Source of the DNA: a virus
Reading direction: 5' to 3' (one strand)
DNA: 45,999 nucleotides
IMG/VR virus record: IMGVR_UViG_3300034378_000175
Coordinates: 1-45,999 of that record
Each line of letters opens with the position of its first letter. The stretch's first letter is position 1. The notes beneath the pieces were generated by a model. The model saw only the letters and a list, made by a program, of their open reading frames with translations. It was not told where the DNA came from and did no database searches. The position numbers and the translations under genes were made by a program. This document shows, piece after piece, positions 39,432-45,460 of this stretch.

Positions 39432-40897
39432 TGCAATCTATTGCCACTCTCTTACAGCAAGAATTTGAAAAGACATCTTCCAGTCCTGAAAGAGTTTTTT
39501 ATTATCGAGGCGGAGCAGATAAAGCTTCTTATGTCACTTCTTGGTCTCCAATTACTAGAAGAGCCGATTCCATTACCTCGGGTAATGTCTCCCTTGAAAT
39601 CTCAAATACCGACCAGTCTTGGAATGATATTTTAGTCAGCCCCGGTACTCATATTAATCCGGGAGCGACCAATACCACGATCCAAGTGGGATATACAGGA
39701 ATTGGATTCATGTCAGTATTCCAAGGCAAGTTATTATCTGCCAATTTTTCCAGTGTAGACTCATTATCCTTGACCTTCAGGGATAAGATTTCCTATTTCA
39801 CACAAGTACCCATTGGATCAGATGAAAGCCCAGCGGATTATTATTCATCCTCGAGTTATACTGTTTTCACAGATTCTGATTGGTCTACAGGAAGAAATCC
39901 AGCCCATCTTATTTGGCATTTACTTACCAATTGGGGAGGACTCGATAATACCGAGGGAGCGGGCAATACAGATATCGATTGGAGTAAATTCACAGAGTTT
40001 AGGGATATACTAGATTCTCTTGGATTAAAAATTCAGGCCAAATTTCAAGGAGAAACTCTGACAAATGCTTTAAAAGAGATTGCTGATATCACTTTATCTA
40101 CCGTATTTTCTGAAGCAGATGGAAAGATTATCTGCAGATATTGGTTGGGGCAGGATAATACATCGGTCCAATCTTATAATTCGACAAAATGGAAGAATTT
40201 ACCCTCGGTCATAATGGATCGTTTTGACATTATTAATCGCTATTTAGTTTACTATGGCCTTTCCTTTCCTGTTCAAGATTCAGGAACTGCGACTTCTGGG
40301 GCCGATACAACTCTCACGGATACTGGAAAGGCTTGGTCTACCAATGCTTATAAAAATATGTACTTACATATAACAGGAGGAACAGGGGCAGGACAGACTC
40401 GCTCAATAGTGAGTAATACTGCAACTGTCATCACTGTTAGTTTAGACTGGGACACGAATCCCGATAATACTTCGACCTATGAAATCTTAGATTATACTGC
40501 AGGGGCCTTTCTGGGCTCGATCTTAAGAGAGGATGCAACATCGAAAAGTGTTTATGGGACACTGGAGAGAATATACGATGGCACTATAATTTGGTATTAT
40601 CGATCCCCTTCAGCAATTGAGTTTGCTGAGAGAATGCTTATAGATACCAAGGATCCTATTCAGTATGCCGAGATTGAATGTGGGCTTCTGGCTTATCGTC
40701 AACAGCTCTGGGATGCATTAAAATTGACAGAGAGTTTTTATAGCTGGGTAGACCAAGGTTTCAGAATAGAGGAATTATCTTTTAATACAAACGAAGGCAC
40801 GGTCCGGATTAATGGAAGGCTGACGACTTTATACCCCTTCCTTATTCTGGATGATGCCACCTTCGGAAAAATAGACAGCACAAATGTTTTGGCTTAG
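39431..40897 (+). CDS. Tail-tip/baseplate hub-like protein, 488 aa
   Basis: ATG 39431 overlaps the preceding stop (TAATG); a longer in-frame start at 39386 is less likely. The first 280 residues are strand-rich with several helices. The domain at residues 283-352 is the shared module also found in capsid and tail tube. After it, the protein resumes (FLGSILREDATSKSVYG, AEIECGLLAYRQQLW). The position fits a hub or tail-associated protein. The identity of the core family is not clear to me. Confidence 0.65.
   Translation: MQSIATLLQQEFEKTSSSPERVFYYRGGADKASYVTSWSPITRRADSITSGNVSLEISNTDQSWNDILVSPGTHINPGATNTTIQVGYTGIGFMSVFQGKLLSANFSSVDSLSLTFRDKISYFTQVPIGSDESPADYYSSSSYTVFTDSDWSTGRNPAHLIWHLLTNWGGLDNTEGAGNTDIDWSKFTEFRDILDSLGLKIQAKFQGETLTNALKEIADITLSTVFSEADGKIICRYWLGQDNTSVQSYNSTKWKNLPSVIMDRFDIINRYLVYYGLSFPVQDSGTATSGADTTLTDTGKAWSTNAYKNMYLHITGGTGAGQTRSIVSNTATVITVSLDWDTNPDNTSTYEILDYTAGAFLGSILREDATSKSVYGTLERIYDGTIIWYYRSPSAIEFAERMLIDTKDPIQYAEIECGLLAYRQQLWDALKLTESFYSWVDQGFRIEELSFNTNEGTVRINGRLTTLYPFLILDDATFGKIDSTNVLA
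40277..40486 (+). repeat. Shared 70-residue module, tail-tip copy
   Basis: Residues 283-352: DSGTATSGADTTLTDTGKAW at the start, ITGGTGAGQTRSI in the middle, and DNTSTYEI at the end. It is closest to the first tail tube copy by eye. Confidence 0.85.
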
Positions 40898-40905
40898 GAG
40901 GAAAT

Positions 40906-41118
40906 ATGTGGAAAAATCAAGATCTTAAACCCCGAACTGTGAATTGTGGCCGATGCGGTAAACCACAGACAGAGAAAGTCTACGGAGAGGGTTTTTTGGG
41001 ATGGATTCGTTTGCCTGAATATTTAAATGAAAAAGGGAGTGCTTTGATCCTGTGTCCCAATTGCAATGCTATTCTTAAAAAATGGTTGAATGGAGGTAAA
41101 GATGGCAACTTGGACTGA
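40906..41118 (+). CDS. Small zinc-ribbon protein, 70 aa
   Basis: ATG 40906 follows GGAGG. NCGRCGKPQ near residues 14-22 and ILCPNCNAI near 48-56 form a clear rubredoxin-like or zinc-ribbon pair. It lies between tail-tip and fibre genes. A metal-stabilised tail component or a small chaperone is possible. Its last bases overlap the next gene. Confidence 0.75.
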   Translation: MWKNQDLKPRTVNCGRCGKPQTEKVYGEGFLGWIRLPEYLNEKGSALILCPNCNAILKKWLNGGKDGNLD

Positions 41119-41692
41119 TCTAACTTTTGCAGCTCTCGAAGTTTTGGCTGCTTCGAAACTTAATCAAATGGATGCTAATTTCGATGCCTTAGCTGAAGGA
41201 GCAAGTGGCGCTCCGGATATCACAAAAATAGATGATACTTGTCAGTTCAATGCTGCGGTCACTCTATACTATTCCATGGGATCAAGGGATTTCAGAGGAC
41301 AGGCTGGAGATACTAATTACAATGATGCTATCGGGTCGGTAAGATGCGGGGATACCAGCTCAGTTATTCTATGCGCTCCGGTTCACTTGCCCAACGGGGC
41401 TATTATCACAAGTTTCAAAGCTTGGTGGTATAGAGATGATGCTGCTGCTTCTGGAACAATATATCTAGGAAGAGGGGATGGGACTGGAGGAAGTAGTACA
41501 ATGGCTGACGCATCTAGCGACTCGACTGCAGGCAACCATAGTGTCGAAGATACGACAATCAGCACTGCCACGGTGGACAATACAGCTTATCATTACAGTA
41601 TTACTTGCACGCTGAATCCAAATGATAATACTGCTGATGTTTATCTTTACATGGTAGTCATTACTTACACTACCACTTATCCAAGGCCTTAG
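41102..41692 (+). CDS. Virion-type fibre or tip protein, 196 aa
   Basis: ATG 41102 follows GGAGGTAAAG. The start, LTFAALEVLAASKLNQMDANFDAL, is the helical opening found in many phage tail-fibre proteins. The C-terminal 150 residues are beta-rich with Ser/Thr/Asp and end in VVITYTTTYP. A short tail fibre or tip head domain is likely. No catalytic motif is seen. Confidence 0.7.
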   Translation: MATWTDLTFAALEVLAASKLNQMDANFDALAEGASGAPDITKIDDTCQFNAAVTLYYSMGSRDFRGQAGDTNYNDAIGSVRCGDTSSVILCAPVHLPNGAIITSFKAWWYRDDAAASGTIYLGRGDGTGGSSTMADASSDSTAGNHSVEDTTISTATVDNTAYHYSITCTLNPNDNTADVYLYMVVITYTTTYPRP

Positions 41693-41700
41693 GAGTTCAA

Positions 41701-41829
41701 ATGTCAGATAAAAATCAAATTCCCTTAGATCCGAAATTCAAAGGACTCTTTGATTTTTTTAACTCGCAAATAGTAGCATTTGTTAGATATATTCTGGAGA
41801 AGATGAGAAAGATCTTCAAATGGTTTTAA
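41701..41829 (+). CDS. Small protein, 42 aa
   Basis: The frame begins 8 bases after the preceding stop, with GGAG in front, and ends at TAA 41827. The product has a hydrophilic start and an amphipathic-hydrophobic C-terminal half (FFNSQIVAFVRYILEKMRK). It lies directly before the amidase, so it may belong to the lysis group. Function unknown. Confidence 0.5.
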   Translation: MSDKNQIPLDPKFKGLFDFFNSQIVAFVRYILEKMRKIFKWF

Positions 41830-41844
41830 TTTATTGGAGGGAGA

Positions 41845-42402
41845 ATGAGCTTAATCAAAATTGTGATAGATCCCGGGCACGGCGGAGAAGACTGGGGATT
41901 GAAGACTGGAACGAAATGTAATAAGGGGTATGATGGTTGCCTTGAGAAGAATATCAACCTCGAGGTCGCTAACCGATTCGCTTGGTTCTGTGCTAAGCAT
42001 GATATTTCATATATAATGACTCGATACGGGGATAGATATATCTCTTTAAAGGAACGATGTTACCGAGCCAATCCGACTCGGGCCTTCTTGTTTATTTCGA
42101 TACATTGTAATTATTCTATTAGTTCCAAAGTCCGAGGGCTCGAAACTTGGTATTATCGAGGTTCATATTCTGGAGGAGCATGGGCTTCTAAATGCCAGTT
42201 TCTACTCAAGGGACTTGAATATACTTGGAATCGAGGCAAGAAAGCTGGCAGGAATTTCTATGTTTTAAAGCATACTCGAATGCCTGCAATTCTGGTCGAG
42301 TTGGGTTTTCTTTCTAACCCCGAGGATTGCAAGTTTCTTAATAGTGAAAACAATCAGGATCTTATCGCTGAAAAACTTTTTGAACTCGTGAGGACATTAT
42401 GA
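41845..42402 (+). CDS. N-acetylmuramoyl-L-alanine amidase (endolysin, Amidase_3)
   Basis: This 185-aa protein follows TTGGAGGGAG. VIDPGHGGED near residues 7-16 holds the first zinc His. The Glu in LEKNINLEVA near 34-43 is the second ligand. FISIHCNYS near 83-91 is the third ligand. ILVELGFLSN near 150-159 holds the catalytic Glu. It cuts the amide bond between MurNAc and the stem peptide. No signal peptide or binding domain is seen, so it needs a holin for release. It overlaps the holin-like gene by ATGA. Confidence 0.92.
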   Translation: MSLIKIVIDPGHGGEDWGLKTGTKCNKGYDGCLEKNINLEVANRFAWFCAKHDISYIMTRYGDRYISLKERCYRANPTRAFLFISIHCNYSISSKVRGLETWYYRGSYSGGAWASKCQFLLKGLEYTWNRGKKAGRNFYVLKHTRMPAILVELGFLSNPEDCKFLNSENNQDLIAEKLFELVRTL

Positions 42403-42662
42403 ATATTGCTAAGATATGGAAACTATACTGGGCTTGGAAGAAAATAAAACGAGCCCTGAAAGGAGTAGTTATGTCAGATAAATTGAAATCAAGAAAACTC
42501 TGGGTAACGGTAGGGACCGCCATAGGCATCGTTCTGATCCGAGCCTTAGAGCTTCCGGTTGATGATGCTACGATCACGAAACTTATTGCTCTGGTCTTAG
42601 GCTATGATGTCGTTCAGGGGATTGATGACTTAGTTGGTAAAGGGAAAAAGAACAGCAAATAA
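42399..42662 (+). CDS. Holin-like protein with possible dual start
   Basis: The long form (87 aa) starts at ATG 42399. A second in-frame ATG at 42471 has AAAGGAG in front and would give 63 aa. The core has a hydrophobic VTVGTAIGIVLIRAL segment and a second one (LIALVLGYDVV), with a Lys-rich tail. The extra 24 residues of the long form are a basic amphipathic helix (KIWKLYWAWKKIKRALKG). Two forms of one holin with opposite effects are known in phage lambda. It lies directly after the amidase, and a terminator follows. Confidence 0.75.
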   Translation: MNIAKIWKLYWAWKKIKRALKGVVMSDKLKSRKLWVTVGTAIGIVLIRALELPVDDATITKLIALVLGYDVVQGIDDLVGKGKKNSK

Positions 42663-42684
42663 GAGTACCGTTTTATTTGCATTT

Positions 42685-42734
42685 AGAGGCTATCAATTAC
42701 TCTTTGCTTTCTCAGTTGGTAGCCTCTTTTTTTT
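42685..42734 (+). terminator. Strong rho-independent terminator ending the late operon
   Basis: AGAGGCTATCAA (42685-42696) pairs with TTGGTAGCCTCT (42716-42727), 12 pairs with one wobble, directly followed by seven T. It closes the tail and lysis transcript. Confidence 0.95.
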
Positions 42735-42781
42735 ATATCCCCCGACGGAAAAGCCTCTCCTCGGATTTCTTTCCCAAGCCC

Positions 42782-42810
42782 TTGATTTTGCCCGGAATCC
42801 AAGGTAAAAT
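42782..42810 (+). promoter_or_regulatory. Probable sigma70 promoter
   Basis: TTGATT (42782-42787) and TAAAAT (42805-42810) have a 17-base spacer. Start would be near 42817. It lies between the strong terminator and the gene at 42853, so a promoter is expected here. Confidence 0.6.
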
Positions 42811-42852
42811 GTTGGTAGATCTTTAATAGCAGACCCAGGGGAGGTGATAAAA

Positions 42853-43032
42853 ATGCAGACTCAGAAAACCTCGAAAATCGAATCCACCTTCATCCTAAAC
42901 AATTTATGCGTATGTTGCGGAAGAGAACTTGCGCATCCCAATAAAGGAAAGCCAGTCTACTGTTTGGATTGCGCTATAAGAATGAAGCCTGTGAAATTGA
43001 TTCGAGTAGATAATTTAAAGAAAGAATTCTAA
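42853..43032 (+). CDS. Small zinc-ribbon protein, 59 aa
   Basis: ATG 42853 follows GGGGAGGTGATAA. LCVCCGRELAHP near residues 18-29 and VYCLDCAIR near 37-45 form two CxxC pairs, a zinc ribbon. It is basic at the C-terminus. Position right after a promoter suggests a regulatory protein, but this is inferred. A hairpin element follows its stop codon directly. Confidence 0.75.
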   Translation: MQTQKTSKIESTFILNNLCVCCGRELAHPNKGKPVYCLDCAIRMKPVKLIRVDNLKKEF

Positions 43033-43082
43033 GGCTTTCACTCCGCTTCTGGATCGGGAGCGGAGATGAGCGCCTAAGCTCA
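43033..43082 (+). ncRNA. Structured RNA element A
   Basis: Directly after the stop codon. GGCTTTCACTC is followed by the hairpin CTCCGCT/AGCGGAG (43041-43047 and 43059-43065), then GAGATGAG, then the hairpin TGAGC/GCTCA (43067-43071 and 43078-43082). Elements B and C have related parts. No U-tract, so not a terminator. Confidence 0.6.
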
Positions 43083-43099
43083 GGAAGGTGGTGATTATT

Positions 43100-43549
43100 A
43101 TGAGTAAGAATCCTGAAACTAATCTTATAATCAATCAGAAGTATTTAACTAAGGCAGGCGATCCCGTGATATTCTTAGGGGAGATCCCAGACGGCTTTAA
43201 AATCAAGGTAGTAGCCACAGGACACGAGGTTGAAGTGAAGAAGGATTACAAATTCTACCCTTGGAATGGCGAGAAAGTAAATGGGACAGCCAAGAATCTC
43301 ATGAAATCCTCGAAAAGTGGCCGTAAAAAGACGGAGAAGAAACCCAAGCTGGCTCACAAGATCGATAAATATTTATTCCTCGGGAAATATACCGTGAAAG
43401 AGATCGCTGAAAAGATCAAAAGCGAGCCTGAGGCCAAAGGAAAGGATCTGGAGGCTAATGTTCATGCTCGGCTTGTCGGATATCGAAGGAAGGGAATCCC
43501 GATCCAGAAAAGTGACAGCGGTAAGATAAAAGTAGTTCTTAAAGCCTAA
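43100..43549 (+). CDS. Possible DNA-binding regulator, 149 aa
   Basis: ATG 43100 follows AGGAAGGTGGTGAT. The N-terminal half is a small beta domain (LTKAGDPVIFLGEIPDGFKI, VVATGHEVEVK). After a Lys/Ser linker, the C-terminal 65 residues look like a winged helix (KIDKYLFLGKYTVKEIAEKI, then a basic recognition-like helix ARLVGYRRKG). It could be a transcription or antitermination regulator of the neighbouring promoters. Both this gene and the one before it are followed by related hairpins. The role is inferred. Confidence 0.65.
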   Translation: MSKNPETNLIINQKYLTKAGDPVIFLGEIPDGFKIKVVATGHEVEVKKDYKFYPWNGEKVNGTAKNLMKSSKSGRKKTEKKPKLAHKIDKYLFLGKYTVKEIAEKIKSEPEAKGKDLEANVHARLVGYRRKGIPIQKSDSGKIKVVLKA

Positions 43550-43550
43550 G

Positions 43551-43760
43551 GGCTTTCACTCGGCGCTTCTCCATGGAGTGCCGAGATGAGATTCCGGGAG
43601 CAGGCAAGGAAACTCTTTTCAAGGATCCCAGATCCTCTGAGTCTGCGCCTTGCCTCTCCCTCACAACTATAAGGATTTGGTCCTGTCTGCTCCGGCATGA
43701 AAGCCGTCGGGCAGACAGAGATGAAATTCTCGACGGAGATTATGATGTTCAAAATTTTTT
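43551..43760 (+). ncRNA. Structured RNA elements B and C
   Basis: Non-coding. Element B begins 2 bases after a stop codon with the same GGCTTTCACTC as element A. It has the stem CTCGGC/GCCGAG (43559-43564 and 43580-43585) and then GAGATGAGATTC. Element C has the stem CTGTCTGC/GCAGACAG (43683-43690 and 43711-43718) with an inner CGGC/GCCG hairpin, then GAGATGAAATTC. The 66-codon frame at 43573 overlaps both and is not believed. Confidence 0.6.
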
Positions 43761-43769
43761 CTTGGATAC

Positions 43770-43798
43770 TTGACAAGGATATTTTTAAGATGTAAAAT
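43770..43798 (+). promoter_or_regulatory. Strong sigma70-type promoter of the early region
   Basis: TTGACA (43770-43775, perfect) and TAAAAT (43793-43798) have a 17-base spacer. Transcription would start near 43805 and run into the leader RNA and the early genes. Confidence 0.85.
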
Positions 43799-43863
43799 AT
43801 GTTATAGAATTTTGAATTAATAAGAGGTTTCATGAAATCCCAAGATATAAAACAATCCATAAC

Positions 43864-43903
43864 AGACAGAAATGCTTGCAAGCGATTCTGTCTATTTTTA
43901 TTT
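43864..43903 (+). terminator. Terminator-like hairpin 1
   Basis: AGACAGAA (43864-43871) pairs with TTCTGTCT (43886-43893), with an inner GCTTGCAAGC hairpin in the loop, followed by ATTTTTATTT. Confidence 0.8.
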
Positions 43904-43912
43904 ATGGGATTC

Positions 43913-43971
43913 AAAGGCGGTAGAGGGATTGTCCCGAAAGGGTTGTCTTGGGCTACCGCCTTTAATTTTTC
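43913..43971 (+). terminator. Terminator-like hairpin 2
   Basis: AAAGGCGGTAG (43913-43923) pairs perfectly with CTACCGCCTTT (43953-43963), 11 pairs, with an inner CCC-GAAA-GGG hairpin, followed by AATTTTTC. Confidence 0.88.
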
Positions 43972-43986
43972 TATTGGGAGGCGTCT

Positions 43987-44181
43987 ATGTTTCTTGGGAA
44001 TAGCTATGAAGAATTAAGGGAGCTTGTCGATCAATGGAATAAGGTTCTTTATACAGTATTCACGGGCAGATCTTGGCAGAAAGATAAGCAGGAATACGAT
44101 AAGAAGCGCAGAGACGAATCCCTGCATGCCGATTTTATCGCAGACACAGAAATGGAATTAAAGAAGGAGAATGGAGAATGA
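43987..44181 (+). CDS. Hypothetical early protein, 64 aa
   Basis: ATG 43987 follows TTGGGAGGCGT. It is a charged helical protein (SYEELRELVDQWNKVL, then a Lys/Glu end) without cysteines or membrane segments. It is the first gene after the double-terminator leader. The next gene starts at an ATGA overlap. Confidence 0.65.
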   Translation: MFLGNSYEELRELVDQWNKVLYTVFTGRSWQKDKQEYDKKRRDESLHADFIADTEMELKKENGE

Positions 44182-44384
44182 AGCAGTTTTTCAAAGAATG
44201 GTGGCCCAATATTATTTTATTCCTTTGGGTTGTGGGCCTGTTAATTTATAATGCTCTGAGGTGGTATGTGGAATTATTTCGATGCACTTACCTTTATAGC
44301 CGGCATGTTAGTCGGCTGTGGCATCTCGTATTTTTGGTTCAAGGTAGGCCTTGGCATCACCATTCAGGATCATCGAGGAATTAA
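44178..44384 (+). CDS. Small membrane protein, up to 68 aa
   Basis: Starts at an ATGA overlap. FFKEWWPNIILFLWVVGLLIYNALRWY is a clear membrane segment (about residues 4-30). The second half lies in the frame shadow of the next gene and may not be useful sequence. A shorter functional product or a decaying end is possible. It overlaps the gene at 44266 by 119 bases. Confidence 0.5.
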   Translation: MKQFFKEWWPNIILFLWVVGLLIYNALRWYVELFRCTYLYSRHVSRLWHLVFLVQGRPWHHHSGSSRN

Positions 44385-44451
44385 AATAACCGATAAAAAT
44401 ATAAGGGACGCTCTTAAAGATTTTAAAGATAAGGAGAAGAACAATGGCTAA
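44266..44451 (+). CDS. Small membrane protein, 61 aa
   Basis: ATG 44266 follows CTGAGGTGG. Residues 6-27 (DALTFIAGMLVGCGISYFWFKV) form one membrane segment, followed by a normal charged cytoplasmic tail ending in KDFKDKEKNNG. Composition supports this frame more than that of the overlapping gene. The stop lies 8 bases inside the next gene. Confidence 0.65.
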   Translation: MWNYFDALTFIAGMLVGCGISYFWFKVGLGITIQDHRGIKITDKNIRDALKDFKDKEKNNG

Positions 44452-44950
44452 TGTACCTACTTATTCAGATACAGACCAACCCGGGACGAATATTCTCGAG
44501 GCAGGCCGGTATGAATTTGAAACAATAGAGATGAATCCATTTACCTCAAGGAAGGGCAATGCCTGTGTTTATAATGTAATGAAGATCCAGTCTGCCCGGA
44601 AAGTCGACCCGATTTGCACGGCTCCGGGGTTCGACTGGAGATGGAAGCAATATCTTCATGCCATCGGGATCCGCCGGAAACTCAAGAAAGGCGAAAAGGT
44701 TTTCAATGTAAATACTGACGATTGCCTGCATAAGAAAGGCTTGGTCGATATTATAGTCAATAAGGACGATCCCGAGAATTGGAGAAATGAGATCCAGAGG
44801 TATATGCCGCTCGATGATAAGAAAGCTCCGCTCTCAGGAATTGAAGACGAACCATCTGAATCCAAGCCTGAGATCAAGCCTGAAAAAGAAACCAAGGAAG
44901 AATCACAAAAGGAAGAGGCGACTGAAACAAATACAGATGTAGATTTATAA
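44444..44950 (+). CDS. DUF669-like / SSB-like protein, 168 aa
   Basis: ATG 44444 follows AAGGAGAAG. The beginning TNILEAGRYEFETIEMNPFTSRKG and a central KKGLVDIIVNKDDPENWRNEI resemble DUF669-type phage proteins, which bind single-stranded DNA. The last 45 residues are acidic and disordered (Glu/Lys/Pro-rich) and end in TNTDVDL, a tail like that of SSB proteins which recruits partners. It lies before the ERCC4 nuclease. The fold assignment is moderate. Confidence 0.7.
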   Translation: MANVPTYSDTDQPGTNILEAGRYEFETIEMNPFTSRKGNACVYNVMKIQSARKVDPICTAPGFDWRWKQYLHAIGIRRKLKKGEKVFNVNTDDCLHKKGLVDIIVNKDDPENWRNEIQRYMPLDDKKAPLSGIEDEPSESKPEIKPEKETKEESQKEEATETNTDVDL

Positions 44951-44961
44951 AAGGAAAGAAT

Positions 44962-45450
44962 ATGCCCCGTCAGAAAGGAATAGACAAACTTAAGCTCGAT
45001 TACCAAATCTTAATCGATTCGAGGGAGCAGCATCCTTGGAGATTTTCTCGGTCCATTGAGAAGGCCCTACCCGCAGGGGATTATTCGATTGCCTATCAAA
45101 TCCCTGAGAGACTCTTAACCTATGAAAATATTATCGCAGTCGAAAGGAAGTCTGATGTCGGAGAGCTCTATTCGGCCACAGGCTCAGAGCGAGAGCGCTT
45201 TGAGAACGAACTCCAGAAGCTCTCAAGACTGCAGTATTCTTTTGTTATTTGCGAGTTTACTTTGATTGATATACTAAATGATGCCCCGCCGGGAAAACTC
45301 GAGCCTCAGGCAGTTTTTGGCAGTATCCATTCTTGGATTATTCGATATGGAGTACAGTTTATATTCGCAGGGAATAGGCAGAATGCTCGAGGCTCGGCTT
45401 TGAAGCTTTTTGAATTTTATTTTAAGTATAAGATTTTAGGAGTAAAATAA
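44962..45450 (+). CDS. ERCC4/XPF-type nuclease
   Basis: This 162-aa protein follows AAAGGAAAG. ILIDSREQHPW near residues 16-26, LPAGDYSIAY near 36-45 and IIAVERKSDVGEL near 57-69 are the three ordered signature parts of the ERCC4 nuclease domain (Asp, Asp, then the ERKxxD core). The second half (LQYSFVICEFTLID, GSIHSWIIRYGVQFIF) matches the rest of the fold. It cuts branched or flapped DNA, probably for recombination or replication-fork processing. Confidence 0.9.
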   Translation: MPRQKGIDKLKLDYQILIDSREQHPWRFSRSIEKALPAGDYSIAYQIPERLLTYENIIAVERKSDVGELYSATGSERERFENELQKLSRLQYSFVICEFTLIDILNDAPPGKLEPQAVFGSIHSWIIRYGVQFIFAGNRQNARGSALKLFEFYFKYKILGVK

Positions 45451-45460
45451 GGAGGATAAT

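Larger units (their letters stand above)
43805..43971 (+). ncRNA. Leader or small RNA with two terminator-like hairpins
   Basis: The RNA starts at the promoter 43770-43798. AATCCCA (43836-43842) can pair with TGGGATT (43905-43911) around the first terminator. The second terminator follows. A functional RNA may end here in most rounds, with read-through making the early mRNA. A 61-codon frame at 43832 crosses both hairpins and is not believed. Confidence 0.6.

Noticed and set aside
43573-43773. 66-codon frame
   Set aside because: It overlaps two RNA stems, has no ribosome-binding site and has protein composition unlike its neighbours.
43832-44017. 61-codon frame behind the early promoter
   Set aside because: It runs through two perfect terminator hairpins and overlaps the better gene at 43987.
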